Shown here piece after piece: positions 1-7,236 of a DNA stretch of 64,000 nt. Each line of letters starts with the position of its first letter. Within the stretch, counting starts at the first letter, position 1. Both the position numbers and the translations under genes were made by a program. Source of the DNA: an uncultured Atopobium sp. (GTDB lineage Bacteria > Actinomycetota > Coriobacteriia > Coriobacteriales > Atopobiaceae); NCBI GenBank assembly GCA_916715765.1, contig CAKAPG010000001.1, positions 112,966 through 176,965 of the forward strand, read 5' to 3'. The notes beneath the pieces were generated by a model. That model worked only from the letters and a program-made list of their open reading frames with translations. It was not told where the DNA came from and did not search any database.

Positions 1-321
1 GCTTGGCGTGTCTCCGGCGGCCAGATTGAGCGCATGGTCATCCAGACCGATTGGGACAATGATGAGGCTGTGGCATATCTACAGCGTCGTCTTGACCGTA
101 TGGGTCTTGAAGTACAGCTGGCAAAGGCAGGCGCTGTTGATGGTGATGAGATTCGCATTCTTGAGCTTACCTTTACCTACGAGGATCCTAACAAGCCAAA
201 TACAGATGGCATAGAGATTTCTGACGAAGATAACTCTGACCAGCAATTTGATGATGTTGAGTTTGAAGATGTTCCATCTGATGCATCTCATATAGCTGAG
301 GCTTCTTCAGAAACTGAGTAA
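1..321 (+). CDS. obg: GTPase Obg/CgtA, C-terminal part (5' end outside window)
   Basis: This is the last 106 codons of an Obg-family GTPase, read in frame from base 1. Obg acts in late 50S ribosome assembly and stress control. The visible part is the C-terminal OCT domain: WRVSGGQIERMV, then TDWDNDEAVAYLQRRLDRMG, then a strand ending LTFTYE near residue 60. A long acidic tail (Asp/Glu/Ser rich) follows. The G domain and the Gly-rich Obg fold must lie upstream of the window. nadD follows after 3 bases, as in many Gram-positive genomes. An internal ATG at 34 is not a likely start because the domain continues upstream of it. Confidence 0.88.
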   Translation, partial: AWRVSGGQIERMVIQTDWDNDEAVAYLQRRLDRMGLEVQLAKAGAVDGDEIRILELTFTYEDPNKPNTDGIEISDEDNSDQQFDDVEFEDVPSDASHIAEASSETE

Positions 322-324
322 GAT

Positions 325-1011
325 ATGGCTGTTGACGTCTTAAATAACATGCATCCTGGCCTGCCTCGTTTGGGACAGGATAAAAATCGTACGTATCGTT
401 TGGGGATCATGGGCGGAACCTTTGACCCCATTCATAACGGCCACTTGGTAGCTGCAGAACAGGCATATGATGACCTCAATCTTGACGTGGTTGTTTTTAT
501 GCCTGCTGGACGTCCTGCGTTTAAACAAAATAAGGGAGTTACCAGGGGAGAAGACCGTTACTCTATGACGCTTCTGGCAACTTCAGATAATCCTCATTTT
601 GTTGCTTCTCGCTTTGAGGTGGATTATGAGGGCATCACGTACACTGCTGATACGCTCAGAAGATTGCGCAAGATATACCCATCTAACGTTGAGTTTTTCT
701 TTATTACTGGTGCAGACGCAATTGCTGACATTGTTACCTGGAAAGATGCGCAGACGGTAGCGGAGCTTGCTCACTTTGTTGCTGCAACGCGTCCTGGCTA
801 TGAATTAAGCCGTGCTCAAAAGGTTATTGCTGACTCACCGTATGACTTCAAAGTAACCTATCTTGAGGTTCCAGCACTGGCTATTTCATCAAGCTATTTG
901 CGCAGTAGAGTCCAAAAAGGCCAGAGCCTTAGATATTTAACTCCAGATGCAGTCACAGGTTACATTCATAAGCATGGTCTTTACGGTGCCGATACAACAC
1001 CGCTCGATTAA
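325..1011 (+). CDS. nadD: nicotinate-nucleotide adenylyltransferase
   Basis: NadD joins ATP and nicotinate mononucleotide to form deamido-NAD in NAD synthesis. The nucleotidyltransferase motif GGTFDPIHNGH is at residues 30-40, and the C-terminal ISSSYLR motif is near residue 188. At 228 residues it is slightly longer than the usual 190-215 because of an N-terminal extension of about 25 residues. The ATG at 325 has only a weak ribosome-binding site, so a later start (such as TTG at 400) is possible. The gene lies 3 bases after obg and before yqeK and rsfS, the standard obg-nadD-yqeK-rsfS order. Confidence 0.9.
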   Translation: MAVDVLNNMHPGLPRLGQDKNRTYRLGIMGGTFDPIHNGHLVAAEQAYDDLNLDVVVFMPAGRPAFKQNKGVTRGEDRYSMTLLATSDNPHFVASRFEVDYEGITYTADTLRRLRKIYPSNVEFFFITGADAIADIVTWKDAQTVAELAHFVAATRPGYELSRAQKVIADSPYDFKVTYLEVPALAISSSYLRSRVQKGQSLRYLTPDAVTGYIHKHGLYGADTTPLD

Positions 1012-1114
1012 GCGGTCAAGCCAAACGACCTGCTGCTCAGATTGACATACGCTAGTAGCTAGGCCGAGTCAAATAGATGGATAGTAGGTTTTATCCAATA
1101 TTTTGTAGGACATA

Positions 1115-1753
1115 ATGGAAAGAACACTTATAGCAAAAGATATTGTTTACACCGCAGAACAACAGGCGCTCATTGATCAGCTTGAGTCTGATCTGAAGTC
1201 TCATATGCACCACAAGAATCCTAAGCGTTTTGCGCATTCTATCTCTGTGGGACTTTGTGCAGAGACCCTCGCGCAGGCCTATGGAGCAGATATGTTTAGC
1301 GCTCGTGTGGCAGGTATTTTGCATGATTGGGAGAAACTCCTTCCTGATGCAGAAACCATTGAACTAGCAGAGCGCTTTCGTATCCAGACAGCAGCTCCTT
1401 ATCAAAAAATCGTAGGACTCTTGCACGGTCCTCTCGCCGCAAAAACCTTGCCAGCAATCTATCCTTGGCTCTCTGATCAGATTCTCAGTGCTATTCAAAA
1501 GCACACTGCGGGAGATCGTCAAATGAGCAAGCTAGACAAAATCTTGTATGTAGCGGATCTTATTGAACCCTTGCGACCAAGTTTCAAGTCAGTTGAAGAA
1601 GCGCGCGAGGTATATTTACGCGGCGGTTCTCTTGATCAGCTTTATGAGACGGCGTTTTGTGGCGTTATGATGTATGTAATTTCTACTAGAAGTTATTTGT
1701 ATCCAAACTCAATTGCCCTATACAATGAGATGATTGAGAAGACATCTAAGTAG
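1115..1753 (+). CDS. yqeK: HD-domain hydrolase, YqeK family
   Basis: YqeK-type HD proteins hydrolyse diadenosine tetraphosphate symmetrically in Gram-positive bacteria. The metal-binding pattern is visible as His41 (RFAHSI), the His-Asp pair at 70-71 (GILHDW) and a later Asp in KILYVADLIEP. The length of 212 residues fits the family with a short N-terminal extension. A TAGGA ribosome-binding site precedes the ATG. The position between nadD and rsfS is the usual one. The 103-base gap upstream holds no convincing promoter apart from a lone TTGACA near 1041. Confidence 0.85.
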   Translation: MERTLIAKDIVYTAEQQALIDQLESDLKSHMHHKNPKRFAHSISVGLCAETLAQAYGADMFSARVAGILHDWEKLLPDAETIELAERFRIQTAAPYQKIVGLLHGPLAAKTLPAIYPWLSDQILSAIQKHTAGDRQMSKLDKILYVADLIEPLRPSFKSVEEAREVYLRGGSLDQLYETAFCGVMMYVISTRSYLYPNSIALYNEMIEKTSK

Positions 1754-1782
1754 CCTGGCTACATGAGAAAACGGAGAAATTC

Positions 1783-2259
1783 ATGGCTGTAACTTCACTT
1801 GAGCTTGCAAAGACTGCTGCAATTGCTGCAGATCAAAAGAAAGCTGAAGATATTCTTGTGCTTGACCTCACTGGTCTCAGTGATGTTTGCGATTACTTTG
1901 TTATTTGCACCGGCGGAAATGCTCGTTTGGCTGACGCTATTGTTGATGAAGTTCGCGAGAAGGTCACGGCAAATTGCGGCGTTCGTCCAATTTCTACTGA
2001 GGGCCGTGACGGCCTTAATTGGATTCTGATTGATTACGGTTCAGTTGTAGTTCACGTATTCCAGCCAGAGGTAAGGTCTTACTATCGTCTTGAGCGACTT
2101 TGGGCAGACGCTCCTCGTGTAGAGCTAGATATCGAGGGAGCTATGACTTCTGAGATTCCTTACGCTGATCTTCCAGAGGATGCTTTGGCTCCTGCTTTTG
2201 AGCTTTCTGAGGATGACCTGGTAGACAATCTTCCAGAATCTGCTGACCCAACTGAGTAG
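1783..2259 (+). CDS. rsfS: ribosomal silencing factor RsfS
   Basis: RsfS binds ribosomal protein L14 and blocks subunit joining when nutrients are low. The family core is clear: DILVLDLTGLSDVCDYFVICTG, then ARLADAIVDEV, then GLNWILIDYGSVVVHVF and YYRLERLWADA. The C-terminal 45 residues or so are an acidic tail beyond the usual 110-120 residue length. A GGAGAAA ribosome-binding site precedes the ATG. It is the last gene of the obg cluster and converges with dinB on the other strand, with no clear T-tract terminator between them. Confidence 0.92.
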   Translation: MAVTSLELAKTAAIAADQKKAEDILVLDLTGLSDVCDYFVICTGGNARLADAIVDEVREKVTANCGVRPISTEGRDGLNWILIDYGSVVVHVFQPEVRSYYRLERLWADAPRVELDIEGAMTSEIPYADLPEDALAPAFELSEDDLVDNLPESADPTE

Positions 2260-2269
2260 GTTTAGCGTC

Positions 2270-3604
2270 TTAGATTTGCTCGTTTTTGCCTGTAGGCATG
2301 GTGTCAGAAACGCGATGCTCAAAGCGTAGATCTCTACCATACTGCACAGCATCTGAGCCAAATTTATCTTTGAGTTTATCGGTTACCTCGGAGAGATGAC
2401 GTAAGTCACTCCGAGGTTTCTTTTTTGTTGCGGGTCCAGAGGCTGCCACATCAAACGTGTCTTCAAATTGATCAAAAAGAGACGTTTGAACAGGCTTACT
2501 CTGTGTCTCATCTGTGAATGAGCTTATGCCAACACCAAGTAGTCTTACTGGCTGTCCTTCTTTCCAAATGGTAGAAAGCAGGCCAACGGCAATCTCTGCA
2601 AAGAGGTGCTCATCATCAGTTGGTGTGGACATCCTTTTTTGAGCTGTATGAGACTCTGTTGCAGAGGCTTTTACTTTGAGAGTTACGGTATATCCTTGGA
2701 GCCGCTTTCGGCGAAGACGTCTTCCTACAACGCCAGCAATGTGCCTAATTGCTTCTACGATTTCTTGTTTATCAAACAAATCTGTTTCAAAGGTTCTCTC
2801 GTTAGAAACAGACTTAACGTCACGAGGCTGGGCAGCTTCATGAACTTCAGAGACTTCTTTTCCTTGCGCGCGCAAAATCATTTTTGAGGCAGTATTGCCT
2901 ACAAGGGAAGTGAGATACGTTGCATCTGCTCTTGAGAGTTCTCCAAGCGTTTTGATTCCCTGTTGATGAAGTACCTTTGCCATAGCAGGACCAATGCCAC
3001 TCATTGCTTCAATGGGCAGTGGCGCCAGAAAGCGACCTTCTGTACCAGGAAAGACCGCAGTAAGACCACGAGGCTTTTCTTGCTCAGAGGCAATCTTGGC
3101 AATTGTCTTGTTTGTTCCCAGGCCAATGGAACAGGTAACGCCTAGCGCAGCAACTTTCTTTTGTATGCGCTTACAGATCTCCAAAGGATTTTCTTTAGAG
3201 AATCTGCCTGGAGTGATGTCAAAAAATGCCTCATCAATAGAAACCTGCTCAACAAGGGGAGTCTCATCTTTGAGAAAACTCATAACAAGAGCGCTCATTT
3301 CTGAGTATCTGTCATAACGTCCTGAAGTCCAAATTGCATGAGGACAAAGCCTTACCGCAGTAGCTGAAGGCATGGCAGAATGAACGCCAAACTTCCTTGC
3401 TTCATAAGAGGCGGTTGAAACAACGCCTCGTTTGTGGGGTGAGCCTCCAACAATTACAGGTTTTCCGCGCCACTCAGGATGATCAAATTGTTCTACAGAC
3501 GCAAAGAACGCATCAAGGTCAAGAAGGCCAATAGCCTTACCATGCCACTCAAAATCACACGATTTACGTGCATTTTTATCTGATATGTCCTTTGATGTTT
3601 CCAT
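2270..3604 (-). CDS. dinB: DNA polymerase IV (Y-family)
   Basis: This is an error-prone translesion polymerase. The catalytic motif LLDLDAFFASVEQ lies near the N-terminus and SIDEAFFD near residue 110. A beta-clamp-binding motif, QTSLF, sits at about residues 373-377. The reading frame is open to 3652, but I choose the ATG at 3604 (METSKDI..., 444 residues) because a promoter-like pair (TTGTTC, 17 bases, TACACT) ends six bases before it. That would make the message leaderless. A LexA-type box overlaps the -35 hexamer, so SOS induction is likely. The C-terminal tail after the clamp motif is basic and about 65 residues long. Confidence 0.9.
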   Translation of the reverse strand: METSKDISDKNARKSCDFEWHGKAIGLLDLDAFFASVEQFDHPEWRGKPVIVGGSPHKRGVVSTASYEARKFGVHSAMPSATAVRLCPHAIWTSGRYDRYSEMSALVMSFLKDETPLVEQVSIDEAFFDITPGRFSKENPLEICKRIQKKVAALGVTCSIGLGTNKTIAKIASEQEKPRGLTAVFPGTEGRFLAPLPIEAMSGIGPAMAKVLHQQGIKTLGELSRADATYLTSLVGNTASKMILRAQGKEVSEVHEAAQPRDVKSVSNERTFETDLFDKQEIVEAIRHIAGVVGRRLRRKRLQGYTVTLKVKASATESHTAQKRMSTPTDDEHLFAEIAVGLLSTIWKEGQPVRLLGVGISSFTDETQSKPVQTSLFDQFEDTFDVAASGPATKKKPRSDLRHLSEVTDKLKDKFGSDAVQYGRDLRFEHRVSDTMPTGKNEQI

Positions 3605-3610
3605 AGAAAT

Positions 3611-3639
3611 AGTGTATACTCTTTGTACAAATAGAACAA
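3611..3639 (-). promoter_or_regulatory. predicted dinB promoter
   Basis: On the - strand a TTGTTC hexamer (3634-3639) is followed after 17 bases by TACACT (3611-3616). The dinB ATG starts 7 bases past the -10, so transcription would begin at or next to the start codon. No Shine-Dalgarno sequence lies upstream of the ATG, which fits a leaderless message. The site is inferred from sequence only. Confidence 0.5.
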
Positions 3640-3646
3640 GTGTTTC
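3633..3646. promoter_or_regulatory. candidate LexA (SOS) box at dinB
   Basis: The sequence AGAACAAGTGTTTC matches 13 of 14 positions of the Gram-positive LexA/DinR consensus CGAACRNRYGTTYC. It overlaps the dinB -35 hexamer, where a bound repressor would block polymerase. A second palindrome, TTTGTACAAA, lies next to it. Y-family polymerase genes are common SOS targets, so location and sequence agree. Confidence 0.6.
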
Positions 3647-3684
3647 ATACATAAATTACGAGTACTTTTTGAAGAGAGCAAATT

Positions 3685-3772
3685 TATACTTTTCGAGGTT
3701 AATGCGTTGTTGTACACTTGTAACCCGATTTGTGGCTTTGCGGTGCAGCCCATCTAACATCCGAGGCACCGC
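3685..3772 (+). promoter_or_regulatory. rpsP promoter -10 and leader hairpin
   Basis: A TATACT hexamer at 3685-3690 is a likely -10 for the rpsP operon, although its -35 is poor. The leader contains a perfect 7-bp inverted repeat, GCGGTGC (3740-3746) and GCACCGC (3766-3772). It ends directly before CTCGTATGGAGGA, which carries the ribosome-binding site. The same CTCGTAYGGAGGA string precedes rpsB. Confidence 0.45.
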
Positions 3773-3791
3773 TCGTATGGAGGAGTTTTCA

Positions 3792-4160
3792 TTGGCAGTT
3801 AAGATTCGTCTGGCCCGTCACGGTGCCAAGAAGCGTCCGTACTATCGCGTAGTTGTCGCTGATGGTCGTATGCCTCGCGATGGTCGTTACATTGAAGAAG
3901 TCGGTCGTTATAACCCACTGACTAGCCCAAAGACGATTGATATCAACCTCGAGAAGGTTGACGAGTGGGTAGCAAAGGGCGCTCAGCCAACAAGCGCAGT
4001 TTCTCACCTCATTGAGATTGCTCGTACTGGTGCTCCAGTTGCAGAGAAGAAGACCAAGCTCTCCAAGAAGGCACAGGCAAAGGCTGCTGCAGCTGCAGAG
4101 GCTGCTGCTGAGGCTGCTGCCGCAGCTGCTGAGGAGTCCGAGGCTCCAGAGGCTGAGTAA
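3792..4160 (+). CDS. rpsP: 30S ribosomal protein S16
   Basis: S16 is a small-subunit assembly protein. The start is TTG at 3792, giving LAVKIRLARHGAKKRPYYRV, placed 8 bases after a strong GGAGGA. Upstream in-frame codons belong to the leader. The core runs through MPRDGRYIEEVGRYNP to about residue 80. The remaining 40 residues form a low-complexity tail of Lys then Ala/Glu, longer than the usual 80-90 residue protein but seen in many Actinomycetota. It is the first gene of rpsP-khpA-rimM-trmD-lepB. Confidence 0.93.
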   Translation: MAVKIRLARHGAKKRPYYRVVVADGRMPRDGRYIEEVGRYNPLTSPKTIDINLEKVDEWVAKGAQPTSAVSHLIEIARTGAPVAEKKTKLSKKAQAKAAAAAEAAAEAAAAAAEESEAPEAE

Positions 4161-4163
4161 ATC

Positions 4164-4466
4164 GTGTCTGAATTCACAGAGCCCACTGAGGTAGACGCTG
4201 TCGATCAAGACATTCAGGAGATGCCTTCTGACAAGGTTGCTGATCTTGTCGAGTACATCGTCTGTGGTCTTGTCGATAATGAAGATGCTGTTGCACTCGA
4301 CGTCACCGATCGCGAGGATGGAGCCTTGATTGAGGTTTCTTGCTCTGAGGAAGACGCTGGACGTGTCATCGGCCGCAAGGGTAGAACCATTAAGGCTATT
4401 CGTACTTTGGCTCGTGCTCTTGGCCAGCGTGTTGGCACCTCTGTTGATGTCGAGGTTGTAGGCTAA
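4164..4466 (+). CDS. khpA: RNA-binding KH-domain protein KhpA
   Basis: A 100-residue single KH-domain protein. The RNA-binding GxxG loop is visible in EEDAGRVIGRKGRTIKAIRTL. The first 20 residues are an acidic extension. It starts with GTG 3 bases after the rpsP stop. KhpA binds RNA with KhpB and is typically encoded between rpsP and rimM, exactly as here. Confidence 0.9.
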   Translation: MSEFTEPTEVDAVDQDIQEMPSDKVADLVEYIVCGLVDNEDAVALDVTDREDGALIEVSCSEEDAGRVIGRKGRTIKAIRTLARALGQRVGTSVDVEVVG

Positions 4467-4468
4467 TT

Positions 4469-4990
4469 TTGCGTAAACACTGGCGAGCAATTGCTCAAAT
4501 TGTTAAAACGCATGGTAAAAGAGGGGAGGTTGTGACGGTTCCCGTTCACAGCCTTCCTTCTCTTATAGCTGAAGGCATGACAGTTGTTCCTGTTCCGCCT
4601 GCGCTTAAGGGCCCAAGGGAGTTCTCAGCTGTCTCTGTTGAGTCAGATGATAGAGAAGGTAGTCTTGTCACTTTTGAAGATGTAACTACCATCTCTGATG
4701 CAGAAGAGCTTGTTGGTAAAACGCTTCTGGTAGAAGAAGATTGTCTTCCAGAAAACTTTGGTCTGGTAAATGTTTCTCTACTTGTGGGTAGAGAAGTACG
4801 TGATAAAGAACATGGTTCTCTGGGTGAAATTACAGAGGTTCTTGTTGGACCTACACAAAATGTGTGGGTCATTGAGGGGCCTTTTGGACAGGTGCTGATG
4901 CCTGCCGTGGATGAATTTATCAAAGAGGCCCCAGCCGAGGGCTCCATTACCGTCTCAATTCCTCAAGGCCTTCTTAGGTTAGGTGAGTAG
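4469..4990 (+). CDS. rimM: ribosome maturation factor RimM
   Basis: RimM helps process 16S rRNA and assemble the 30S head by binding S19. The N-terminal RimM beta-barrel is recognised by IAQIVKTHGKRGEV, and the C-terminal PRC-barrel by LVGREVRDKEHGSLGEI and VWVIEGPFGQVLMPAVDEFI. The predicted start is TTG at 4469, two bases after the khpA stop. The length of 173 residues is normal. Its end overlaps the start of trmD. Confidence 0.9.
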   Translation: MRKHWRAIAQIVKTHGKRGEVVTVPVHSLPSLIAEGMTVVPVPPALKGPREFSAVSVESDDREGSLVTFEDVTTISDAEELVGKTLLVEEDCLPENFGLVNVSLLVGREVRDKEHGSLGEITEVLVGPTQNVWVIEGPFGQVLMPAVDEFIKEAPAEGSITVSIPQGLLRLGE

Positions 4991-5741
4991 CATGCGTCTA
5001 GAAACGCTCTCAGTATTTCCTGAGGTCTTCTCGCCCTATTTAAATGCTTCTATTATGGGCAGAGCTCAAAAGGCAAATATTTTTGAGTTCTATGCGCATG
5101 ACTTGCGTGACTGGACGCATGATAGGCATCGTACGGTAGATGATGCTCCTTTTGGTGGTGGACAAGGCATGCTTATGAAGCCTGCTCCCATCTTTGAGGC
5201 AGTTCGTGAGATTTCTGATCAAGCGGAACCTAAGCCCCATGTGGTGTTTTTCTCGCCAGTTGGTAGGCCGTATTCTCAGGCTATTGCCCAAGAGTTTGCT
5301 CAAAAAGAACGCATTTTGTTTGTTTGTGGTCGCTATGAGGGCATGGACGAGCGTGTCTATGAGCTGGCAGATGACGTTATTTCTCTGGGAGATTACGTGC
5401 TGACGGGCGGAGAGCTTCCTGCACTTACCGTGATTGACTCGGTTGTGCGCTTGCTTCCTGGTGCGCTTGGTGATGAGATGAGCTCGCAGGATGAATCCTT
5501 CTCTGACGATGGTCTTCTCGAGTACGCTCAGTACACGCGACCAGCAAACTTTGAGGGGCGAGAAGTTCCGTCTGTGCTTCTATCTGGAGACCACGGAGCG
5601 GTTGCAGTCTGGAGACGACAATCCGCACTTGCTCGCACGCGTGCCTGGCGCCCTGATCTTCTTGAGAGCGCTCAGCTCACTGACAAAGATAGAGCGTATT
5701 TAGCAGAGCTTGATCAGCAATCTGGTGATAACAATGAGTAG
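4983..5741 (+). CDS. trmD: tRNA (guanine-N1)-methyltransferase TrmD
   Basis: TrmD methylates G37 of tRNAs next to the anticodon using S-adenosylmethionine, which prevents frameshifting. The SPOUT trefoil-knot motifs are visible: FGGGQGMLMKPAP, CGRYEGMDERV and GDYVLTGGELPAL. The start is GTG at 4983 (overlapping rimM) or ATG at 4992. The length of 252 residues is typical. Three copies of the TTCTCGCC/GGCGAGAA octamer lie in this one gene (5028, 5250, 5557). Confidence 0.94.
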   Translation: MSSMRLETLSVFPEVFSPYLNASIMGRAQKANIFEFYAHDLRDWTHDRHRTVDDAPFGGGQGMLMKPAPIFEAVREISDQAEPKPHVVFFSPVGRPYSQAIAQEFAQKERILFVCGRYEGMDERVYELADDVISLGDYVLTGGELPALTVIDSVVRLLPGALGDEMSSQDESFSDDGLLEYAQYTRPANFEGREVPSVLLSGDHGAVAVWRRQSALARTRAWRPDLLESAQLTDKDRAYLAELDQQSGDNNE

Positions 5742-6288
5742 TGGACACTCTAAAGTACTTGAAATTTTTGAATACCTGGTAATTGTGGCTGTTGCCGTTG
5801 CGCTGGCATTTTTTATCAGGACTTTTGTTGCTGAGGTGTATGAAGTTCCAACAGGCTCCATGCTCAATACCATTCAGCTGGGAGATCGTTTGGTAGGAGA
5901 GAAGCTCACCTATCGCTTTGGTGGTACTCCTCAAGCAGGCGATGTGGTTACCTTTACCAGCCCTCAAAACCCCGATACGCTTTTAGTGAAGCGTGTTATT
6001 GCCACAGCAGGTCAAACGGTTGATTTGCGTGACGGCGCTGTGTATGTTGATGGTCAGCTTATGGACGAGCCTTACACTGAAGGCAAGCCAACGTATTCTC
6101 TGGCGGATCGCACGGGTGCCGTAATTCAGAATTATCCGTATACTGTTCCTGCAGGTCATATTTTTGTTATGGGGGATAACAGAACAAACTCGCTTGATTC
6201 CAGATATTTTGGAGCAGTTGCGGTTTCTACCGTGACCTCTAAGGCAATGTTTATTTTCTGGCCCTTTGACCATGCTCGCGGGCTATAG
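5734..6288 (+). CDS. lepB: signal peptidase I
   Basis: This membrane-bound serine protease removes signal peptides from exported proteins. One transmembrane segment spans residues 13-33. The catalytic Ser42 lies in VPTGSM and the general-base Lys86 in LLVKRVIA, with the GDNRTNSLDSRYFG box near residue 150. I use ATG 5734 rather than the upstream in-frame ATG at 5710, because it overlaps the trmD stop by 8 bases in the usual coupled way. The length of 184 residues is typical of Gram-positive enzymes. rplS, usually found beside trmD, is instead about 8 kb downstream. Confidence 0.9.
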   Translation: MSSGHSKVLEIFEYLVIVAVAVALAFFIRTFVAEVYEVPTGSMLNTIQLGDRLVGEKLTYRFGGTPQAGDVVTFTSPQNPDTLLVKRVIATAGQTVDLRDGAVYVDGQLMDEPYTEGKPTYSLADRTGAVIQNYPYTVPAGHIFVMGDNRTNSLDSRYFGAVAVSTVTSKAMFIFWPFDHARGL

Positions 6289-6321
6289 TACTTACGTCGG
6301 ACATTTGAGAGAAAGAACATC

Positions 6322-7236
6322 ATGGGCGCAACACCACTAACGTTTCAAGATATGATTTTGACCCTTGAACACTACTGGGCAGAAAAGGGTTGCACGGTCA
6401 TGCAGCCATACGACTCTGAGGTAGGCGCTGGTACCTTCCATACCGCAACTATCCTGCGCTCACTTGGCCCTGACGCCTGGCGTACCTGCTATCCACAGCC
6501 ATGCCGTCGTCCTGCTGATGGACGCTATGGCGAGAACCCCAATCGTTTGCAGCACTACTATCAGTTCCAGGTCTTGCTCAAGCCATCTCCTGCAGATTCC
6601 CAAGATCTCTATCTTGGCTCACTTGCTGCTATTGGCCTTGATCCAAAAGACCACGACGTTCGCTTTGTTGAGGACGACTGGGAGAGCCCAACTCTTGGAG
6701 CTTGGGGACTAGGCTGGGAGGTCTGGCTCAACGGCATGGAGGTTACTCAGTTCACGTACTTCCAGCAGGTAGGTGGCATTGAGGTAGATCCTGTTCCTGT
6801 TGAGATTACCTATGGTCTTGAGCGTATTGCTATGTACGCTCAGGGTGTAGATTCCGTCTATGATCTGGTCTGGAGCTACCTGCCAGACGGCACGCCAATG
6901 ACATACGGCCAGGTATTCCTTGAGAACGAGCGCGAATTCTCAACCTACAACTTTGAGGTCGCTAACATTGAGCTTATGCGCGAGAAGTTCGACGAGTATG
7001 AGGCAGAGTGCCATAGCTGCCTTGAGCGCAAGCTTCCACTCCCTGCATATGACTGTGTTATGAAGTGCAGCCACGCATTTAACTTGCTTGACTCTCGTGG
7101 TGCTCTTTCTGCTGTTGAAAGAGCTAACTATATTCTTCGTGTTCGCACTGTTGCTAAGGCATGCTGCGAATCGTATTTGGAGGAGGTTGCTTCTAAGAAA
7201 GCACCTGCATCAATTACTCAGGAGGAGGTGGCTTAA
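6322..7236 (+). CDS. glyQ: glycyl-tRNA synthetase, alpha subunit
   Basis: The alpha chain carries the class II catalytic core that activates glycine. The start MGATPLTFQDMILTLEHYWAEKGC and the motif QPCRRPADGRYGENPNRLQHYYQ are characteristic. The length of 304 residues is standard. An AGAGAAAG ribosome-binding site precedes the ATG. The short upstream gap (33 bases) leaves no room for a T-box leader. glyS begins directly after the stop codon. Confidence 0.96.
   Translation: MGATPLTFQDMILTLEHYWAEKGCTVMQPYDSEVGAGTFHTATILRSLGPDAWRTCYPQPCRRPADGRYGENPNRLQHYYQFQVLLKPSPADSQDLYLGSLAAIGLDPKDHDVRFVEDDWESPTLGAWGLGWEVWLNGMEVTQFTYFQQVGGIEVDPVPVEITYGLERIAMYAQGVDSVYDLVWSYLPDGTPMTYGQVFLENEREFSTYNFEVANIELMREKFDEYEAECHSCLERKLPLPAYDCVMKCSHAFNLLDSRGALSAVERANYILRVRTVAKACCESYLEEVASKKAPASITQEEVA

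Noticed and set aside
3789..4490. A 233-residue - strand frame across rpsP and khpA
   Set aside because: It covers two certain ribosome-related genes and is Ser/Leu rich, as expected from antisense Ala/Glu codons.
6289..6321. T-box riboswitch for glyQS
   Set aside because: Only 33 bases lie between lepB and glyQ and no T-box sequence or terminator is present.
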